This document shows, one piece after another, positions 1 through 7,495 of a stretch of 64,000 bases of DNA. Every line of letters starts with the position of its first letter. The stretch's first letter is position 1. Source of the DNA: Variovorax sp. PAMC26660. GTDB taxonomy: Bacteria > Pseudomonadota > Gammaproteobacteria > Burkholderiales > Burkholderiaceae_C. Under the pieces are notes generated by a model, which was not told where the DNA came from, ran no database searches, and saw only the letters and a list, made by a program, of their open reading frames with translations. The position numbers and the translations under genes were made by a program. The stretch covers positions 3,463,501 to 3,527,500 of the forward strand of contig NZ_CP060295.1 in NCBI RefSeq assembly GCF_014302995.1. The letters run 5' to 3'.

Positions 1-170
1 TTGGCGTCGAGCAGCTTGCGCCACTCCGCCTCGGTGTGCGCGACCTCGAATTTCGCGGTTTCCGCCGCTTGCGCCGGCCGCACGCCCCAACCGAAGGCGT
101 GGGCGATGGCCAGCCCCAGGGTCGAGGTTCCGGCCGCGATGGCAAGGCGGCGTCCAGTGTTGTGTGTCAT
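1..170 (-). CDS. msrB: peptide-methionine (R)-S-oxide reductase, exported, N-terminal fragment
   Basis: MsrB reduces methionine-R-sulfoxide in oxidised proteins. Only the first 56 residues are inside the window; the gene continues off the left edge. After a leader of about 35 residues the mature part opens with FEVAHTEAEWRKLL, typical of the start of the MsrB fold. The leader has twin arginines (TGRRLAIAAG), a hydrophobic stretch and an AQA-A cleavage-like site, so the enzyme is probably exported, perhaps by Tat. The ATG follows a GGAGA ribosome site. The zinc cysteines and catalytic cysteine lie outside, so activity cannot be judged. Confidence 0.75.
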   Translation of the reverse strand, partial: MTHNTGRRLAIAAGTSTLGLAIAHAFGWGVRPAQAAETAKFEVAHTEAEWRKLLDA

Positions 171-383
171 GACGGGTCTCCGGCAGGGGTTGGGCGGAAT
201 ATCGCTTTCGATATGCTCATGTGAATACAACGATGTACATTCGCCCGTTGATTGCAAGAGGGCATTCAAGGGCCGACGGCGACGTTGCCTCCCTTAGTTC
301 GGACGAACGAGGTGCCGGGTTACAGCGGACGGAACGACATTCGCTATGTCGGAAAAAACACATCGAAGACGGAGACTTGAGAT

Positions 384-1421
384 ATGCGTTGGTCCAAAGG
401 ATGGGTGTCGGGTGTTGCTGCGCTCGTGCTCGCGGGTTGTGGCGGAGGAGGGGATGGCGACGGTGTTTTCTTCCCTCTCGTTCCACCGCCGCCGTCGCCC
501 TCGGCCCCACCACCTTCGCCACCGCCGCCTCCCCCGCCACCGGCGCCGGCCCTGCAGTTGGGCGGCGCCATCGACCTCCCGGCGGCCCTGACCGAGGCAG
601 ATCTCGCGGCGCGCGCCGCCGTCACCCAGACGGTCAGCTTCTCCAGCGGCAGCGGCCCCCAGACGCACATCTACACCGGCACCAGCCTCTGGTCGCTGCT
701 GAGCGATGCCGGCATCCAGGTCGACGGCACACGCAAGAACGACGCGCTGAGCCGCTACCTGCTGGCGACGGGCGCCGATGGCTACAAGGTGGTCTTCGCG
801 CTGGGCGAACTGAACCCTGACTTCGGCAACAAGCAGGGCGCGATCGCCTACGCCGAGACCACGGCGGGCGTCTCCGCGCCGCTGGGTGCGACCGATGGGC
901 CATTCCGCGTGACGGCGCCGGGCGACGTGAAGGGCGGGCGCTATGTGTCGAACCTGACGCGGCTCGATGTGGTGGCGGCACCGGCGACGGCGGCCGGCAT
1001 TGGCGGCGGCGTTTCGACCTCGTTCGCCATCTCGGGCAAGGTCGCCACGCCGATGAGCTTCGACCTGAATGCGCTCAAGAGCCTGACGCCGACGTCCGAC
1101 CTGACCATCGGCGGCAACACCTACACGGGCATCCCTCTCTGGACGCTGCTGAACAAGGCGGGCCTGCCCGCGACGCCGAAGAACGTCACGCTCGGCATGT
1201 ACGCCGTCGCAACCGGCAGCGACGGCTACCGGGCCACGCTGTCGCTGGGCGAGGTCGATCCGAACTTCGGCGCCAAGGGCGCGCTGGTCGCATACCGGAT
1301 GAATGGCACGGACCTGACTACCGCCGGCTTCGCGCGCCTCGTGGTGCCGGGCGAGGTGAAGCAGAGCCGTTCGGTGTCGAACCTCATTGCCATCGAGGTG
1401 TTTGTGGCGGGTACGCCGTAG
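384..1421 (+). CDS. lipoprotein with two sulfite-oxidase-like (molybdopterin-fold) repeats
   Basis: A 345-residue predicted lipoprotein. The signal peptide ends in a lipobox (LVLAGC), followed by a glycine-rich tail and a long proline-rich linker (about residues 33-53) that would hold the globular part off the membrane. Two homologous halves follow, each with a 'TYTG-x-x-LW-x-LL-x-AG' segment (near residues 95-110 and 248-262) and a closing 'RYVSNL/RSVSNL' segment. This pattern resembles the small molybdopterin-dependent oxidoreductase fold, but I see no clear cofactor cysteine, so it may be a binding or structural protein. The ATG is preceded by GGAG. Expression stands alone: the next gene is convergent. 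Confidence 0.6.
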   Translation: MRWSKGWVSGVAALVLAGCGGGGDGDGVFFPLVPPPPSPSAPPPSPPPPPPPPAPALQLGGAIDLPAALTEADLAARAAVTQTVSFSSGSGPQTHIYTGTSLWSLLSDAGIQVDGTRKNDALSRYLLATGADGYKVVFALGELNPDFGNKQGAIAYAETTAGVSAPLGATDGPFRVTAPGDVKGGRYVSNLTRLDVVAAPATAAGIGGGVSTSFAISGKVATPMSFDLNALKSLTPTSDLTIGGNTYTGIPLWTLLNKAGLPATPKNVTLGMYAVATGSDGYRATLSLGEVDPNFGAKGALVAYRMNGTDLTTAGFARLVVPGEVKQSRSVSNLIAIEVFVAGTP

Positions 1422-1425
1422 CGCA

Positions 1426-2325
1426 TCAGGACCCGGCCATCGCCCGGCCGCCTCGCAGCGGCGCCTTCCACAGTTCGGCCAGCAACACGCCGGCCACCGT
1501 CAGCACACCGCCGACCGCGTGGTACGCCGCGAGCGATTCACCGATCACGAAAGCCGCGATCAGTGCGGTGAACAGCGGGATCAGGTTGAAGAACATGCTC
1601 GCGCGGCTCGGGCCGATGTGCGCCACCGTGTGCATCCACACCAGTGGCGCGAGCATCGAGGCGCCCAGGCCGGCGAAGGCGATCAACGGCAGGTTGGCCG
1701 CCGACAGGCCCATCTTCGGCGTGAGCAGGTACAGCGGCAGCAACGCCACCACGGCCACCACGATCTGCAGGTAGAGCAACTGCAGGGCCGGCACGTTCTT
1801 CATGCCCCAGCGCTTGAGCAGGATCACGTAGATGGCATAGGCCAGCATGGCCAGCAGCATCAGGCCGTCGCCCATGTTGGCGCCGCTCTTGAGCAGCGTG
1901 CCGAGGTCGCCCGACGACACCACCACCAGCACGCCCGCGATCGACACCAGCGAGCCCGCCACCGCGCCGGCCGTGAGCCGCTGGCCCAGCAGCAGGATCG
2001 ACAGCGCCAGCACCATCATCGGCGTGAGCGAGCCGATGATGCCCATGTGCGTGGCCGTGGTCAGGTAGGCCGCGTAGTAGGCCAGGCTCTGGTAGACCAC
2101 CATGCCCAGCAGGCCGAGCACCGCGATGCGGCCGATCTGCGGGCGGATCGCCGTCCAGTTGCGCAGCACCGGGCGCAGCGCCAGCGGCGTGAAGAGCAGG
2201 GCGGCCAGCAGCCAGCGGTAGAAGCTGATCTCGGCCGGCGCGATGGTGCCGGCCGCCATCTTGCTGACGACGGTGTTGCCCGACCAGATCACGACGGCGA
2301 GGATGGGGAAGGCGTAGGGCCACAT
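1426..2325 (-). CDS. EamA-family DMT transporter
   Basis: A 299-residue, very hydrophobic protein with about ten membrane segments arranged as two EamA repeats, the layout of drug/metabolite exporters. I start it at the ATG giving MWPYAFPILAVVIWSGNTV, because this begins directly with the first membrane helix; an upstream in-frame extension reaches into the AraC regulator and has no membrane character. It is divergent from the AraC-family gene at 2439, with palindromes in the gap, so that regulator may control it. The substrate cannot be told from sequence; amino acids or their analogues are usual for the family. Confidence 0.85.
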   Translation of the reverse strand: MWPYAFPILAVVIWSGNTVVSKMAAGTIAPAEISFYRWLLAALLFTPLALRPVLRNWTAIRPQIGRIAVLGLLGMVVYQSLAYYAAYLTTATHMGIIGSLTPMMVLALSILLLGQRLTAGAVAGSLVSIAGVLVVVSSGDLGTLLKSGANMGDGLMLLAMLAYAIYVILLKRWGMKNVPALQLLYLQIVVAVVALLPLYLLTPKMGLSAANLPLIAFAGLGASMLAPLVWMHTVAHIGPSRASMFFNLIPLFTALIAAFVIGESLAAYHAVGGVLTVAGVLLAELWKAPLRGGRAMAGS

Positions 2326-2401
2326 GACGGAGCTTTCTTGAGAGTGCAGGGCTATCATCGATGCGTCCGTCCTGAGGCATATAGCTCGATCAGGACATAT
2401 C

Positions 2402-2417
2402 GTCCGGAATTCCGGAC
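2402..2417. promoter_or_regulatory. 16-bp perfect palindrome between eamA-type gene and araC-type gene
   Basis: GTCCGGAATTCCGGAC is a perfect palindrome in the divergent intergenic region, 21 bases before the AraC-family start. A second inverted repeat, GTCCTGA/TCAGGAC with a 14-base spacer, lies just upstream at 2369-2396. They are natural operator candidates for the neighbouring regulator, although AraC proteins more often bind direct repeats. Confidence 0.4.
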
Positions 2418-2438
2418 CTTCTTCGACCAAGGTTCCGC

Positions 2439-3236
2439 ATGGCCACGCCTGCACCGCGCTTTGTCCGGATCCAGAACGTCGAGGGGATGGCCGGACCTTT
2501 CTATTTCCGCTACGACGAGTTCGGCGCCGACGTGCGGGCCGCGCCGCACAGCCACACCTGGGGCCACCTGAACTACGCCGCGCACGGCACGATGCAGATG
2601 GAGACCGAGGGGTTGCGCTTTCTCTCGCCGCCGCAGTACGCGGTGTGGATCCCGCCGAAGGTGGTGCACAGCTGCACGCTGCGGCACGCGGTCGTCTACC
2701 GCTCGATCTACATCACGCGCGACCTGTGCGAGCGGTTGCCGGCCGAGCCCTGCACCGTGCGCATCAGCCCGATCATCAAGAGCGTGCTGGCCGACTTTGC
2801 GGCGCGCGACGTGCATGTGCCCACCACCCCGGCCGACCTGCGCCTGGCGCACGTGGTGGTCGACCAGCTCGAGGTGGCCCAGGTGCAGCGCTGCTACCTG
2901 CCGGCCGCCGCGGCGCCTGCGCTCGTGACCGTGCTCGAGGCGCTGCAGGCCGACCCCGGCGACCACCGCTCGCTGGCCGAATGGGCCGACAGCGTGCACA
3001 TGACCGAGCGCACGCTGGCGCGCCAATGCCAGCGCGAACTGGGCATGTCCTTCGGCGACTGGCGCCAGCGGCTGCGCTTCCTGCGCGCCATCGATGCGCT
3101 GGAGGCCGGCCGCACGGTGCAGGAGATCGCGTTCGACTTGGGCTACAGCACCGCCTCAGCGTTCATCGCGATGTTCCAGCGCGAGGCCGGCACCACGCCC
3201 GAGCAGTACCGGCGCGAGTTCTGCGGCATTGCCTGA
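2439..3236 (+). CDS. AraC-family transcriptional regulator
   Basis: A 265-residue regulator with an N-terminal cupin-like sensor (HSHTWGHLNYAAHGTM near residues 37-53, a cupin metal/ligand motif) and a C-terminal double helix-turn-helix (about residues 165-260), including the signature run AFDLGYSTASAFIAMFQR. Such proteins sense a small ligand and usually regulate a neighbouring gene. It is divergent from the EamA exporter, which is therefore the likely target. The start is an ATG after AAGG. The stop is followed within about 25 bases by the rnpB promoter. Confidence 0.88.
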   Translation: MATPAPRFVRIQNVEGMAGPFYFRYDEFGADVRAAPHSHTWGHLNYAAHGTMQMETEGLRFLSPPQYAVWIPPKVVHSCTLRHAVVYRSIYITRDLCERLPAEPCTVRISPIIKSVLADFAARDVHVPTTPADLRLAHVVVDQLEVAQVQRCYLPAAAAPALVTVLEALQADPGDHRSLAEWADSVHMTERTLARQCQRELGMSFGDWRQRLRFLRAIDALEAGRTVQEIAFDLGYSTASAFIAMFQREAGTTPEQYRREFCGIA

Positions 3237-3258
3237 AGGGGTGCTTTCTCCGTGAGGC

Positions 3259-3264
3259 GATAAT
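3259..3264 (+). promoter_or_regulatory. -10 box of rnpB
   Basis: GATAAT lies 10 bases before the first paired base of the RNase P RNA, the expected distance for a -10 element. A good -35 at normal spacing is not evident; TTGCCT at 3229-3234 is 24 bases away. Confidence 0.5.
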
Positions 3265-3274
3265 CACGCCCCGT

Positions 3275-3602
3275 GAAGCCCGCCAGACCGCCGCTGGTGC
3301 AAGTCTCGAAAGAGCGCACTGGAGGAACGTCCGGACTGCATAGGACAGCGCAGGAGTTAACGACTCTCCACCGTGAGGTGAGGATCAGAGCAACAGAGAC
3401 GAGCCGATTAAGTTCGGGTGAAACGGGCAATCTCTGCGCGCAGCAACACCAAGTAGGCCAGTATTGAGGTGGTTCCGCTGAGCTGGCGGGTAGGTGGCAT
3501 CGAGCCGTTTGGCGACAAACGGCCCAGAGTAATGGCGGTCACGCCGAAGGTTTCGCAAGAGGCTTTCGGTGCACAGAATCCGGCTTATCGGCGGGCTTCA
3601 CA
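3275..3602 (+). ncRNA. rnpB: RNase P RNA (bacterial class A)
   Basis: This is the catalytic RNA of ribonuclease P, which trims the 5' leader of pre-tRNAs. The ends form helix P1 perfectly: GAAGCCCGCC at 3275-3284 pairs with GGCGGGCTTC at 3590-3599. Conserved core segments are present in order: GGAGGAACGTCCGGACT, an AGAGTAATGGCGGTCAC region, and the 3' ACAGAATCCGGCTTATCGG, which pairs with the tRNA CCA end. A T-rich tract follows at 3603. The total of about 328 bases is normal for Betaproteobacteria. There is no protein-coding gene here. Confidence 0.95.
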
Positions 3603-3658
3603 CTTTTCCTTTTCCTGATTTCCCACGGGTTCGCCCGCGGCATGGCGCCGTGGTGCGC

Positions 3659-3703
3659 TTGCACGTCTGATCGGGTTTACCCGTACAATAGATAGCAAGC
3701 TAA
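3659..3703 (+). promoter_or_regulatory. promoter with SlyA-type operator before the MarR-family gene
   Basis: TTGCAC (3659-3664) and TACAAT (3684-3689) could be the -35 and -10, with a somewhat long 19-base spacer. Directly after the -10, ATAGCAAGCTAA at 3692-3703 differs by one base from the published SlyA consensus TTAGCAAGCTAA. Binding would cover the transcription start, so the MarR/SlyA-like product of the first gene probably represses its own efflux operon. Confidence 0.6.
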
Positions 3704-3718
3704 CTAATTGGAAGTTCC

Positions 3719-4213
3719 ATGTCCGATACGACACCCTCCGCGACAGCGGCAGAAAAGCGCGAATCCGCGCTGATGGCGTTCGGCATGTCGCTGTCGACGC
3801 TGCAGCGCGGTTACCGCGCCGCCGCCGACAAGGCGGTGGCGCACGTCGGTGTGTCGCAGACCCTGGCCTGGCCGATCGTGATGATCGGCCGCATGGACGA
3901 CGGCGTGCGCCAGGGTGTGCTGGCCGAGGCGCTGGGCATCGAAGGGCCTTCGCTGGTGCGTTCGCTCGACCAGTTGGTGGAAGCCGGTTTTGTCGAGCGC
4001 CGCGAAGACCCGGCTGACCGTCGCGCCAAGACCCTGTATCTCACGCCGGCCGGCGTGGCTGCCCGCGCGCCCCTCGAAGCGGCCCTGAGCCTGATGCGCG
4101 CCACGCTGTTCGAAGGCGTGTCCGATGACGACATCGCCGCCTGCCAGCGCGTCTTCGCCAAGCTCGACGAGCGGCTCGGCCGCGCCCCGGCCCCGCAGGA
4201 AGGGCGCAAGTAA
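3719..4213 (+). CDS. MarR/SlyA-family transcriptional regulator
   Basis: A 164-residue winged-helix regulator. The recognition helix region reads VLAEALGIEGPSLVRSLDQLVEAG and the wing carries the family's conserved DPADRRAKTLYLTPAG. It is the first gene of an efflux operon and has a SlyA-like operator over its own promoter, so I infer autorepression relieved by an aromatic or phenolic ligand, as known for this family. Its stop codon directly abuts the ATG of the FUSC pump gene, which indicates tight translational coupling. Confidence 0.88.
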   Translation: MSDTTPSATAAEKRESALMAFGMSLSTLQRGYRAAADKAVAHVGVSQTLAWPIVMIGRMDDGVRQGVLAEALGIEGPSLVRSLDQLVEAGFVERREDPADRRAKTLYLTPAGVAARAPLEAALSLMRATLFEGVSDDDIAACQRVFAKLDERLGRAPAPQEGRK

Positions 4214-6334
4214 ATGACCGCGCTCCGTCTGCCGCGCTTCAGCCGCGCGGAGCTTCTCTTTTCCGGCAAGTGCTTCGCCGCCGCCATGCTGGCGATGTAT
4301 CTGGCCAGCCGCGCCGGCCTGCCGCGCCCGTTCTGGGCGTTGATGACCACCTACGTCGTGGCCCATCCGCTGGCCGGCGCGGTGCGCTCCAAGGCCGTGT
4401 ACCGCTTCATCGGCACGCTGATCGGCAGCACGGCGACCGTGCTGCTGGTGCCCGCGCTTTCCAATGCGCCCGAACTGCTGACCCTGGTGCTCGCGCTCTG
4501 GGTCGGCCTGTGCCTGAGCATCTCCCTGCTCGACCGCACGCCGCGCTCGTACATCTTCATGCTCGCGGGCTACACCGCTGCGCTGATCGGCTTTCCGTCG
4601 GTGCAGACGCCGCTGGTGCTGTTCGACACCGCCGTCGCGCGTGTCGAGGAAATCGGCCTGGGCATCTTCTGCGCCACGCTGATTCACAGCCTCGTGCTGC
4701 CCGCGGGGCTCGCCCCGACGGTGCTGGGCCTGCTCGACCGCACGCTGAAGGATGCCCACAAGTGGCTCGGCGACCTGCTCCAGCCTGCCAGTCACGGCAA
4801 CGGCGGCAAGGACGCCGACCCCAAGCGCCTGGACGACGACCGCCGCCGCCTTGCCGGTGACATCACGCAGTTGCGGCTGCTCTCGACCCACGTGCCCTTC
4901 GACACCACGCACCTGCGCTGGACCGCCGGCGCGATCCGCGCGATGCAAGACCGCGTGGCCGCGCTCACGCCCTCGCTCTCGGCCGTCGAAGACCGCCTGC
5001 AGGCGCTCGAACAGGCCGAAGGCACGCTCGCGCCCGATGTGGCCGCGGTGCTCGCCCAAGCCGCGCAATGGCTGCGCGAAGAAGCAGAGCCTTCGAGCGA
5101 CAACCCGGCCCGCGCCGAACGCCTGCAAGCCCTGCGTCGCTCCATCAACGCACTGAGCAGCGCGCCTTCTTCCAGCAGTGCGGCCACACCTTGGGGCCGT
5201 GCCCTGCGCATCGGCCTCGCCGGCCGCCTCGAAGAACTGGTCGACGGCTGGACCGCCTGCGCCCAGTTGCGGCTGGACATCGACGAAGGCCTCAAGGGCG
5301 CCGCACCCCTGCGCCGCACGGCCGCGCTCGGTAACCGTACGCTGCACCGCGACTACGGCATGGCGCTGCTGTCGGCGCTCGCGGCCGTCATCGCCATCTG
5401 CCTGTGCGGCGCCTTCTGGATCCTCACCGGCTGGCCCATGGGCTCGGCCGCCACCATGATGGCGGCCGTCTTCTGCTGTTTCTTCGCCACCATGGACGAC
5501 CCGGTGCCGGCGATCCACGGCTTCCTCAAATGGACGTTGTGGTCCATCCCGCTCTCCGCCCTCTACGTGCTGGTGCTCATGCCCATGGTGCAGGACTTCG
5601 GCATGCTGGTCGTGATCTGCGCGCCGCTGTTCCTGCTGCTCGGCGTCTACCTGGCGCGGCCGACCCATTTCATGCCTGCGATGGCGCTGGTCTTCGGCGT
5701 GGCCGGCACGCTCGCGCTGCACGACACCGCCAGCTCCGACCTCGTGAGCTTCCTCAACAGCATGATCGGCCAGATCGTCGGCGTGCTGGTCGCGGCGCGT
5801 GTCACGCGGCTGGTGCGTTCGGTCGGTGCCGACTGGAGCGCGCGCCGCATCCAGCGCGCCACCTGGCGCGAACTGGGCGAAATGGCCGCGTCGTCGCAGC
5901 CGCAGTACGCGCAAAGCGATGCCTACGCAGTGCGCATGCTTGACCGCATCGGCCTGCTCGCGCCGCGCATCGCGCAGGCGGGCGGCACGGTCGAAGGCGT
6001 GGTTGCCATCGATGCGCTGCGCGACCTGCGCATGGGTGCCGACATTGCCGTGCTGCAGCGTGTGCGCGGACAGTTGCCACTGGCCACGTCGGCCGCGTTG
6101 CTGGGCGGCATCTCGCGATTCTTCCGCCAGCGCGGCGAGGGCCGCATGAACCCGCGTCCGGCGGACCTGCTGCCGCAGATCGACGAGGCGCTCAGTGCCG
6201 TGCTCGCCACACGCGATGCATCGACAACCGCCCCATCGCGCGCAGCCGTCACCGCATTGGTCGGCCTGCGCCGCAATCTTTTCCCCGACGCGCCGCCCAT
6301 GCTGGCCGCGCCCAACCCAGGAGCTTCCGCATGA
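4214..6334 (+). CDS. FUSC-family inner-membrane efflux protein (AaeB-like)
   Basis: A 706-residue protein with two clusters of membrane helices (roughly residues 15-165 and 375-535) separated and followed by soluble helical regions, the layout of fusaric acid resistance and AaeB aromatic-acid pumps. It would be the inner-membrane pump of a tripartite exporter, together with the HlyD-type adaptor and NodT-type channel downstream. It starts one base after the regulator's stop and overlaps the DUF1656 gene by four bases. The exported compound is unknown; hydroxylated aromatic acids are the family's usual substrates. Confidence 0.88.
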   Translation: MTALRLPRFSRAELLFSGKCFAAAMLAMYLASRAGLPRPFWALMTTYVVAHPLAGAVRSKAVYRFIGTLIGSTATVLLVPALSNAPELLTLVLALWVGLCLSISLLDRTPRSYIFMLAGYTAALIGFPSVQTPLVLFDTAVARVEEIGLGIFCATLIHSLVLPAGLAPTVLGLLDRTLKDAHKWLGDLLQPASHGNGGKDADPKRLDDDRRRLAGDITQLRLLSTHVPFDTTHLRWTAGAIRAMQDRVAALTPSLSAVEDRLQALEQAEGTLAPDVAAVLAQAAQWLREEAEPSSDNPARAERLQALRRSINALSSAPSSSSAATPWGRALRIGLAGRLEELVDGWTACAQLRLDIDEGLKGAAPLRRTAALGNRTLHRDYGMALLSALAAVIAICLCGAFWILTGWPMGSAATMMAAVFCCFFATMDDPVPAIHGFLKWTLWSIPLSALYVLVLMPMVQDFGMLVVICAPLFLLLGVYLARPTHFMPAMALVFGVAGTLALHDTASSDLVSFLNSMIGQIVGVLVAARVTRLVRSVGADWSARRIQRATWRELGEMAASSQPQYAQSDAYAVRMLDRIGLLAPRIAQAGGTVEGVVAIDALRDLRMGADIAVLQRVRGQLPLATSAALLGGISRFFRQRGEGRMNPRPADLLPQIDEALSAVLATRDASTTAPSRAAVTALVGLRRNLFPDAPPMLAAPNPGASA

Positions 6335-6537
6335 TCGGCGAAGCCAGTTTCTACGGCCTCTATGTGCCCTGGATCATGGTGCTGGCCCTCGCCGCACTGC
6401 TGGTCCTGTGGGGCGTGCGCCGGCTGCTCGCGGCCACCGGCGTCTACCGCTGGGTGTGGCATCCGGCGCTGTTCGACATGGCGCTCTACCTGCTGCTGCT
6501 CTATGCGCTGAGCCGCGTCACCTCTTACCTGCAATGA
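6331..6537 (+). CDS. DUF1656 small membrane protein (AaeX-like)
   Basis: A 68-residue protein with two hydrophobic segments (about residues 10-30 and 45-65). DUF1656/AaeX proteins are found between FUSC pumps and their HlyD adaptors, as here, but their exact role is not settled. The ATG overlaps the end of the pump gene (ATGA), and the adaptor starts ten bases after its stop. Confidence 0.85.
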   Translation: MIGEASFYGLYVPWIMVLALAALLVLWGVRRLLAATGVYRWVWHPALFDMALYLLLLYALSRVTSYLQ

Positions 6538-6547
6538 CGAGATTCCT

Positions 6548-7495
6548 ATGAAGACCAGTCCTTCCACCGACAACCCCTGGGCTCCGCGCATCGGGCGGGT
6601 CGCTCTTACCGTGGTCGTGGTGGCCGCGGCCGTCTGGGCCGGCTTCAGGCTCTGGGACCACTACGAACTCGCGCCGTGGACGCGCGACGGTCGCGTGCGC
6701 GCCAACGTGGTCCAGATCGCGCCCGATGTCTCGGGCCTCGTCACCGCCGTGCCGATCCAGGACAACCAGTCGGTCGCAGCCGGCACGCTGCTGTTCGAGG
6801 TCGACCGCGCGCGCTACGACCTCGCCGTGCGCCAGGCCCAGGCCGCGCTTTCCGCGCAGCGCGCCATGAGCGCGCAAGTGCAGCGCGAGAACGCGCGCAA
6901 CGTCGGCCTTGACGACCTGATCTCGAAGGAGTCGCGCGAACAGACCCGCTCGCGCGTCGAGCAGATGCAGGCCGCCGTCGCGCAGGCCGAGGTGGCGCTC
7001 GATTCGGCCCGCCTCAACCTGCAGCGCGCCCAGGTGCGCGCGCCGGCCGACGGCCTCGTCACCAACCTCGACCTGCGCCAAGGCAGCTATGCCGCCGCCG
7101 GGCATCCGGTGCTCGCGCTGGTCGATGCCAGGTCGTTCTACGTCGAAGGCTATTTCGAGGAAACCAAGCTGCCGCGCATCCACCTGGGCGACCGCGTGCG
7201 CGTGACACCGATGGGTGGCGGCCCGGTCATCGAAGGCGCGGTCGACAGCGTGGCCGCCGGCATTGCCGACCGCGACCGTTCCACCAGCGCCAACCTGCTG
7301 CCCAGCGTGAACCCGACCTTCAACTGGGTGCGGCTCGCGCAGCGCATTCCGGTGCGCATCAAGCTCGACCCGCTGCCGCAAGGCGCGCGGCTGGTCGCCG
7401 GCCAGACCGTCACCGTGCAGGTGCTGGAGACCAAGGCACCGCGCAGCGCGTCGGCCCCCACGCCCGCACCGGCAGCCGAACCGCAGAAGGGATGA
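6548..7495 (+). CDS. HlyD/AaeA-type periplasmic adaptor of efflux pump
   Basis: A 315-residue membrane-fusion protein. One N-terminal membrane anchor (about residues 16-36) is followed by the split lipoyl (barrel-sandwich) domain (VQIAPDVSGLVTAVPIQDNQ and RAPADGLVTNLDLRQGSY), an alpha hairpin between them, and a beta-barrel part. It would bridge the FUSC pump and the outer-membrane channel encoded on either side. It overlaps the next gene by four bases. Confidence 0.88.
   Translation: MKTSPSTDNPWAPRIGRVALTVVVVAAAVWAGFRLWDHYELAPWTRDGRVRANVVQIAPDVSGLVTAVPIQDNQSVAAGTLLFEVDRARYDLAVRQAQAALSAQRAMSAQVQRENARNVGLDDLISKESREQTRSRVEQMQAAVAQAEVALDSARLNLQRAQVRAPADGLVTNLDLRQGSYAAAGHPVLALVDARSFYVEGYFEETKLPRIHLGDRVRVTPMGGGPVIEGAVDSVAAGIADRDRSTSANLLPSVNPTFNWVRLAQRIPVRIKLDPLPQGARLVAGQTVTVQVLETKAPRSASAPTPAPAAEPQKG

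Noticed and set aside
3704..5914. A 736-codon open frame on the minus strand across the MarR and FUSC genes
   Set aside because: Its product is a low-complexity Arg/Gly/His/Gln-rich chain, typical of antisense frames in GC-rich DNA, and the plus strand holds clear families.
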